A stretch of DNA of 8,877 nt from Planococcaceae bacterium UBA3370 (lineage in GTDB: Bacteria > Bacillota > Bacilli > Bacillales_A > Planococcaceae), in NCBI GenBank assembly GCA_002360295.1, contig DEQI01000079.1, positions 12,051-20,927 of the forward strand, read 5' to 3'. The notes under the pieces were generated by a model. It was not told the origin of the DNA, did no database searches, and saw only the letters and a list, made by a program, of their open reading frames with translations. This document shows positions 6,130-8,877 of this stretch, piece after piece. The position numbers were made by a program, and so were the translations under genes. Numbering within the stretch: position 1 is the first letter of the stretch; each line of letters begins with the position of its first letter.

Positions 6130-6160
6130 AAGTATGTGCTTTATTTTATTCCTTTATTCA
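6130..6160 (-). promoter_or_regulatory. SigG promoter of the lipoprotein-spoVAC-spoVAD-spoVAE operon
   Basis: The minus strand reads TGAATA (6155-6160), an 18-nt spacer (6137-6154), then CATACTT (6130-6136). The forespore SigG consensus is GNATR-N18-CATNHTA; only the last base of the -10 box differs. Transcription would begin near 6123, about 17 nt before the lipoprotein start. This fits the known SigG control of spoVA operons. Confidence 0.75.
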
Positions 6161-6212
6161 AAATGTAGGCAGTCGTTTCTATGCGAACGCCCTGTTCACC
6201 CAGGAAAGTTAA

Positions 6213-6221
6213 CATATTGTA
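6213..6221 (+). promoter_or_regulatory. SigK-like -10 box of cotZ
   Basis: CATATTGTA fits the mother-cell SigK -10 consensus CATANNNTA exactly. It lies 15 nt before the Shine-Dalgarno AGGAGGTGA (6236-6244), giving a start of transcription near 6228. No consensus -35 sits 16 nt upstream (TGTT at 6193-6196), so an activator such as GerE may be needed; that is inference. It is back to back with the SigG promoter of the spoVA operon. Confidence 0.55.
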
Positions 6222-6249
6222 GAGAGAAATTATTTAGGAGGTGAAGAGC

Positions 6250-6762
6250 ATGGGTTGTGGAAGAGGAGACGTTAGCCCATCAAGCTCGAAAAGAGGTTGT
6301 GTTTGTGAAGTAGTTCGTTCTATTTTAGACATTCAAAATCAAGCCGTACAAGATGAATGTTCAACTTGTACAACAAATTGTTTTTTAGAGCCATTAGGTG
6401 GTATTGTTAGTCCCGCAAGATCTTCAGCAGATACACGTGTATTTATGTTATTAACAAAATTCGGTACACCGTTTGTAGCAACATTTAGTTCAGAAGATTC
6501 AACAGATTGTGTTTGTACATCGGTATTTTTCCGAGTAGAAGATGTATTTGATGATTGCTGTGCAACATTACGTGTATTAATTCCATTAGATCGCGGTGGA
6601 GACGTAGTAGATTTATTAAATGGTGATGGTACAGCTGTATCATTACGAGCAATTTGTGAAGTAACAAACTTCGAAGCATCAGATAGCTGTATTACAGTAG
6701 ACTTAGATTGCTTCTGCGCAGTACAATGTATCGCAGACGTAAATCTTGGTATTTGTAACTAA
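6250..6762 (+). CDS. cotZ: CotY/CotZ/ExsY-family cysteine-rich spore coat protein
   Basis: This 170-aa protein of the spore outermost crust or exosporium basal layer has 16 cysteines. Members of this family self-assemble into disulphide-linked hexagonal sheets. Family marks are the N-terminal C-VCEVVRSILDIQN region (17-30), CSTCTTNC (37-44), TKFGTPFVATF (69-79), SVFFRVEDV (91-99), CCATLRVLIP (103-112) and the highly conserved end CITVDLDCFCAVQC (147-160). Compared with B. subtilis CotZ (148 aa) it has a Gly/Ser-rich N-terminal extension with an early Cys3 and a short Cys-containing tail (Cys169). The ATG at 6250 follows a perfect AGGAGGTGA; the in-frame GTG at 6241 overlaps that site and is rejected. 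Two terminators follow. Whether it is closer to CotZ, CotY or ExsY cannot be settled by eye; this is the only paralogue in the window. Confidence 0.92.
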   Translation: MGCGRGDVSPSSSKRGCVCEVVRSILDIQNQAVQDECSTCTTNCFLEPLGGIVSPARSSADTRVFMLLTKFGTPFVATFSSEDSTDCVCTSVFFRVEDVFDDCCATLRVLIPLDRGGDVVDLLNGDGTAVSLRAICEVTNFEASDSCITVDLDCFCAVQCIADVNLGICN

Positions 6763-6772
6763 CAGATTGAAC

Positions 6773-6807
6773 ACTGTCCTGTAAAGCCTTACAGGACAGT
6801 TCTTCTC
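6773..6807 (+). terminator. Terminator of cotZ
   Basis: A perfect 12-bp stem, ACTGTCCTGTAA (6773-6784) with TTACAGGACAGT (6789-6800), and the tetraloop AGCC lie 10 nt after the cotZ stop and are followed by TCTTCTC. The stem is strong, the T tract modest. Confidence 0.8.
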
Positions 6808-6816
6808 ATTCACAAG

Positions 6817-6863
6817 GAAAGGGAGCGTCTCAAAATGGCTTTTCAGACGCCCCCCTTTCTTTT
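6817..6863 (+). terminator. Second, GC-rich terminator-like hairpin after cotZ
   Basis: GAAAGGG (6817-6823) pairs with CCCTTTC (6853-6859), GCGTCT (6825-6830) with AGACGC (6845-6850), and AAAA (6832-6835) with TTTT (6840-6843), around the loop TGGC. Small internal mismatches separate the blocks. TTTT follows at 6860-6863. It can back up the first cotZ terminator and may also stop minus-strand transcripts. Confidence 0.7.
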
Positions 6864-6951
6864 ATCGCTGATTAAGCCACAGGACGTGGCGATTTGAACG
6901 TGATTGGTTCATCTAACAATCAGTGGGAATGACGGAAAACCCCCACTGATT
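6864..6951. other. Structured intergenic segment with two further hairpins
   Basis: GCCAC/GTGGC (6876-6880 with 6886-6890) forms a small hairpin, with an alternative outer pairing ATCGC/GCGAT (6864-6868 with 6889-6893). TGAAC/GTTCA (6895-6899 with 6907-6911) can also pair. Then AATCAGTGGG (6918-6927) pairs perfectly with CCCACTGATT (6942-6951) across a 14-nt loop, 11 nt beyond the stop of the minus-strand gene at 6963. That last hairpin could end the minus-strand transcript, though it has no T tract. There is no reading frame with a ribosome site. A small RNA or a dispersed intergenic repeat is possible but unproven. Confidence 0.45.
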
Positions 6952-6962
6952 AAAGATTCACT

Positions 6963-7292
6963 TTATTTTCTTGATACATAGATTGCATCGATGTCATTGC
7001 CATCAATGACAATTTTTTGTTCATATATTTTCATTGTAACATTTATCCCTTGAAGGGCTTCAACAGTCCCGACTAATCGTTCACCATTTTTTAATACGAT
7101 TAGCAACATTCGATCTCTTTTCGCCGGCCTTGCAAAAAAACGTAATTGATGTGCAATTAAGGCATTTTCAATTACTTGTGGTGCTTGCATTTCATAAATG
7201 GACGTACTTTCCTCGAAAAAAGCACTTTCATTCATTGCGAGCTTCACAGCATATGACGGCGTTTTTATAAATAATAACGGTTCATGTTCCAT
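6963..7292 (-). CDS. Short CotO-like spore coat protein candidate
   Basis: This 109-aa protein is not firmly recognised. It opens with EPLLFIKTPSYAV (4-16), recalling the PLLYIxQP opening of CotO proteins. A variable polar middle follows (20-58), then a C-terminal beta-rich domain, RMLLIVLKNGERLVGTVEAL (61-80) running to IDGNDIDAIYV (96-106), which looks like the small Sm/SH3-like barrel found at the end of several coat proteins. CotO of B. subtilis is about twice as long, so this would be a reduced form. Support from context: a consensus SigK promoter lies directly upstream, cotZ is the next gene, and cotO neighbours the cotZ cluster in B. subtilis. The ATG at 7292 follows AAGGTGG by 8 nt; the in-frame GTG at 7304 lies within that site. 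The coat role is likely, the CotO identity tentative. Confidence 0.7.
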   Translation of the reverse strand: MEHEPLLFIKTPSYAVKLAMNESAFFEESTSIYEMQAPQVIENALIAHQLRFFARPAKRDRMLLIVLKNGERLVGTVEALQGINVTMKIYEQKIVIDGNDIDAIYVSRK

Positions 7293-7314
7293 CCATTTGC
7301 CCACCTTTTTACCC

Positions 7315-7343
7315 TACGATATGCAAATGTTTGTCACCTTGTT
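7315..7343 (-). promoter_or_regulatory. SigK promoter of the CotO-like gene
   Basis: The minus strand reads AACA (7340-7343), a 16-nt spacer, then CATATCGTA (7315-7323), matching the SigK consensus mACm-N16-CATANNNTA in full. The -35 box overlaps the mgtE stop codon. Transcription would begin near 7308, at the ribosome site, so the leader is very short. This argues that the gene is switched on in the mother cell independently of mgtE. Confidence 0.75.
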
Positions 7344-8715
7344 ACATAATCTGGTTGATGAACGTAGAAGCAAGCCCTAAGTAAATTAATAAACTAGTCA
7401 CATCATTTAATGTCGTAATAAAAGGACCAGAAGCAACAGCAGGGTCTATACCGAGCTTATGCATTAATAACGGGATAAATGAACCCGCTAAAGTAGCGAC
7501 TACTATTGAGCAGCAAATAGCAGCCCCAACGAGTAGCCCAATGACAATTTGGTGCTTCCAAAAGAAGACAATTCCTACGACGATAATGCCACAAACAATA
7601 CCGGTAATTAAGCCGGTTAAGCATTCCCTCGCCAATAATTTAAACTTACTTCGTCCGCCAACTTCTCCAGTTGCAATACCACGAATAGCAACTGCTAACG
7701 CTTGTGTTCCACTATTTCCTGAGGTACCTGTAATAAGCGGAATAAATAACGCGAGCAATGCTACCTTATCAAGCGTTTCTTCAAATTGCCCCATTAGGTT
7801 TGCTGTTAGCATGCCTAAAAATAATAAAATGATAAGCCAAGGTAAACGCTTTGTTGCCGCTTTAAATGGACCAGAATCAATATCGTTCATATCAGAAATA
7901 CCGGCTAGCTTCGAGTAGTCATCTGACGCCTCTTCATCGATAACATCGATAATGTCGTCTACCGTTATAATCCCTTGCATTTCATGATTTTCATCAATAA
8001 CAGGTATAGCTAAAAAATTATAGTCTTTCATTATTTGAGCGACATCTTCTTGGTCATCCGTTACTTTAACTGATACGACATGCTCACTCATAATGTCACT
8101 AATTAAAGCATCTTCCTTAGCGATAATTAAATCTCTAAGGGAAATAACACCTCTTAATTGACGAATATCATTGACAACAAAAACATAGTAAATAGTTTCA
8201 GCATTCGGCGCTTCATTGCGCAATACTGCCATGGCGGAACGAACTGTTGAGTTTTCTAAAATGGAGACAAACTCTGTCGTCATGATTGCCCCTGCTGTAT
8301 ACTCAGCATAGCTTAATAGTTCATTAATTTCCTCGACAGTTTCGCTATCCATCATTTCTAAATAGCTCTCACGCTGCTCATTATCTAGTTCGTTTAATAC
8401 GTCTACCGCATCATCTGTATACATGTACGACAACATCGCCGCACCATAAGACGTATCCATTTCATTTAAAAATTGTTCATATTCATCATCTTCTAGAACG
8501 ATCGCTTCGAAAATAACAGCCAATTCTTCCGGAGACAAGAACAAATAGATGGTCTGTCGTAGATCTGGTCCCACCTTTTCATAAAACTGAGCTTGATCAT
8601 ACGGATGCAGCGCTAAAAAATGCTCCCGAAACGCTTCTATTTCATTTTCTAGTAAAAGCATTTGCAATAGTTCTTCATTGTAATGCACTTCATCATTACC
8701 GTATTTTTCTATCAT
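7342..8715 (-). CDS. mgtE: Magnesium transporter MgtE
   Basis: This 457-aa magnesium channel of the cytoplasmic membrane has the full MgtE layout. The N domain of helical repeats (about 1-138) is very acidic. Two CBS domains follow at about 145-200 and 207-262; with the N domain they sense intracellular magnesium and close the pore. After a linker helix (about 262-290), five membrane helices run from about 291 to 455. The signatures are PLITGTSGNSGTQALA (326-341), which forms the ion-selective pore, and GIDPAVASGPFITTLND (422-438), which includes the conserved Asp438. The length matches the family, and no residue I know to be essential is missing. The ATG at 8715 follows GAGGAGGGG by 6 nt. 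A possible SigA promoter lies at 8740-8768, and a terminator of an upstream gene at 8813-8850. There is no terminator between mgtE and the CotO-like gene. Confidence 0.97.
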   Translation of the reverse strand: MIEKYGNDEVHYNEELLQMLLLENEIEAFREHFLALHPYDQAQFYEKVGPDLRQTIYLFLSPEELAVIFEAIVLEDDEYEQFLNEMDTSYGAAMLSYMYTDDAVDVLNELDNEQRESYLEMMDSETVEEINELLSYAEYTAGAIMTTEFVSILENSTVRSAMAVLRNEAPNAETIYYVFVVNDIRQLRGVISLRDLIIAKEDALISDIMSEHVVSVKVTDDQEDVAQIMKDYNFLAIPVIDENHEMQGIITVDDIIDVIDEEASDDYSKLAGISDMNDIDSGPFKAATKRLPWLIILLFLGMLTANLMGQFEETLDKVALLALFIPLITGTSGNSGTQALAVAIRGIATGEVGGRSKFKLLARECLTGLITGIVCGIIVVGIVFFWKHQIVIGLLVGAAICCSIVVATLAGSFIPLLMHKLGIDPAVASGPFITTLNDVTSLLIYLGLASTFINQIM

Positions 8716-8739
8716 CCTCGTCCCCTCCTCTCATAGTCC

Positions 8740-8768
8740 ATCATATTTCGATATAACGAGTTCGTAAA
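8740..8768 (-). promoter_or_regulatory. Possible SigA promoter of mgtE
   Basis: On the minus strand TTTACG (8763-8768), a 17-nt spacer and TATGAT (8740-8745) match the vegetative consensus at 4/6 and 5/6. Transcription would start near 8733, leaving a leader of about 18 nt. That leaves no room for the M-box magnesium riboswitch that precedes mgtE in some Bacillus. Confidence 0.5.
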
Positions 8769-8790
8769 TGTTTATTATCTAAATGTTTAT
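8765..8790. repeat. 11-bp direct repeat upstream of mgtE
   Basis: TAAATGTTTAT occurs at 8765-8775 and again at 8780-8790, a 15-nt period. The first copy overlaps the predicted -35 box of mgtE. It could bind a regulator, but AT-rich sequence produces such repeats by chance fairly easily. Confidence 0.45.
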
Positions 8791-8812
8791 AATCTTTACA
8801 TTTTAATCACAT

Positions 8813-8850
8813 AAAACAAGTAAAAGATGTTCGTTTATAGCGAACATCTT
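8813..8850 (-). terminator. Terminator of a gene upstream of mgtE
   Basis: A perfect 10-bp stem, AAGATGTTCG (8824-8833) with CGAACATCTT (8841-8850), has a 7-nt loop. On the minus strand it runs into TTACTTGTTTT. It probably ends a minus-strand gene that lies beyond the right edge and isolates mgtE. On the plus strand the following sequence is not T-rich. Confidence 0.7.
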
Positions 8851-8877
8851 ACATTATTCAATATTATTTATTAGTTT

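Noticed and set aside
6485..6679. Minus-strand Leu/His-rich frame inside cotZ
   Set aside because: It is the complement of cotZ codons, low in complexity, and has no ribosome site.
6817..6951. A possible MITE or insertion-sequence remnant
   Set aside because: The inverted repeats are separate local hairpins rather than the two ends of one element; no target-site duplication or transposase fragment is visible.
7541..7918. Plus-strand open frame of 125 codons
   Set aside because: It is antisense to the membrane domain of mgtE; the composition mirrors that gene and no start signal is seen.
8716..8877. M-box magnesium riboswitch before mgtE
   Set aside because: The interval is too short and holds only a terminator and AT-rich repeats; none of the M-box stems are recognised.
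1..8877. CRISPR array, tRNA, rRNA, prophage or defence island
   Set aside because: No regular spaced repeats, cloverleaf or rRNA sequence was seen, and all genes fit conserved chromosomal families.

Overview
The window looks like ordinary chromosome of a low-GC, endospore-forming Firmicute. The base composition is AT-rich, Shine-Dalgarno sites are strong, and GTG and TTG starts are common. The set of sporulation proteins (SpoVAC, SpoVAD, SpoVAE, SpoVIF, a YjcZ-type small membrane protein, CotY/CotZ) points to Bacillales. Sequence flavour and gene order suggest Planococcaceae such as Lysinibacillus or Solibacillus, but that assignment is inference. There is no phage, insertion sequence, CRISPR array, tRNA or rRNA.

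Layout: (1) 14-1344, minus strand: a secreted or membrane-anchored thermonuclease and a PgpA/YutG-type phosphatidylglycerophosphatase, separated by a strong terminator; the latter has a good SigA promoter. (2) 1345-1629: a non-coding stretch with a diverged 33-bp direct repeat. (3) 1630-3380, plus strand: a YjcH-type esterase, a YjcG-type 2H phosphoesterase and a YjcF-type GNAT acetyltransferase; the last two form an operon with an extended -10 promoter. (4) 3384-3433: a bidirectional terminator between convergent genes. (5) 3437-3823, minus strand: a yjcZ-spoVIF pair; the 41-aa yjcZ is easy to miss. (6) 3888-6106, minus strand: a compact four-gene operon (YhcN/YlaJ-like lipoprotein, spoVAC, spoVAD, spoVAE) behind a near-consensus SigG promoter. 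(7) 6250-6762, plus strand: a cysteine-rich CotY/CotZ/ExsY outer coat or exosporium protein, followed by two terminators and a structured intergenic stretch. (8) 6963-8715, minus strand: mgtE, then a short CotO-like coat candidate with a consensus-grade SigK promoter that starts at the mgtE stop codon.

The core, 3.4-7.3 kb, is a late-sporulation cluster. SigG (forespore) should drive the SpoVA proteins that move dipicolinic acid through the inner spore membrane. SigK (mother cell) should drive yjcZ-spoVIF, cotZ and the cotO-like gene, which build the coat. The division rests on promoter motifs I can see: CATANNNTA -10 boxes before the three mother-cell units, and a GNATR-N18-CATNHTA-type site before the spoVA operon.

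I found no convincing undescribed system. The items most worth a second look are the structured, possibly repeated intergenic segment at 6801-6955, the short CotO-like gene, the reduced spoVA operon, and the unexplained repeats near the yutG/yjcH, yjcZ and mgtE promoters.
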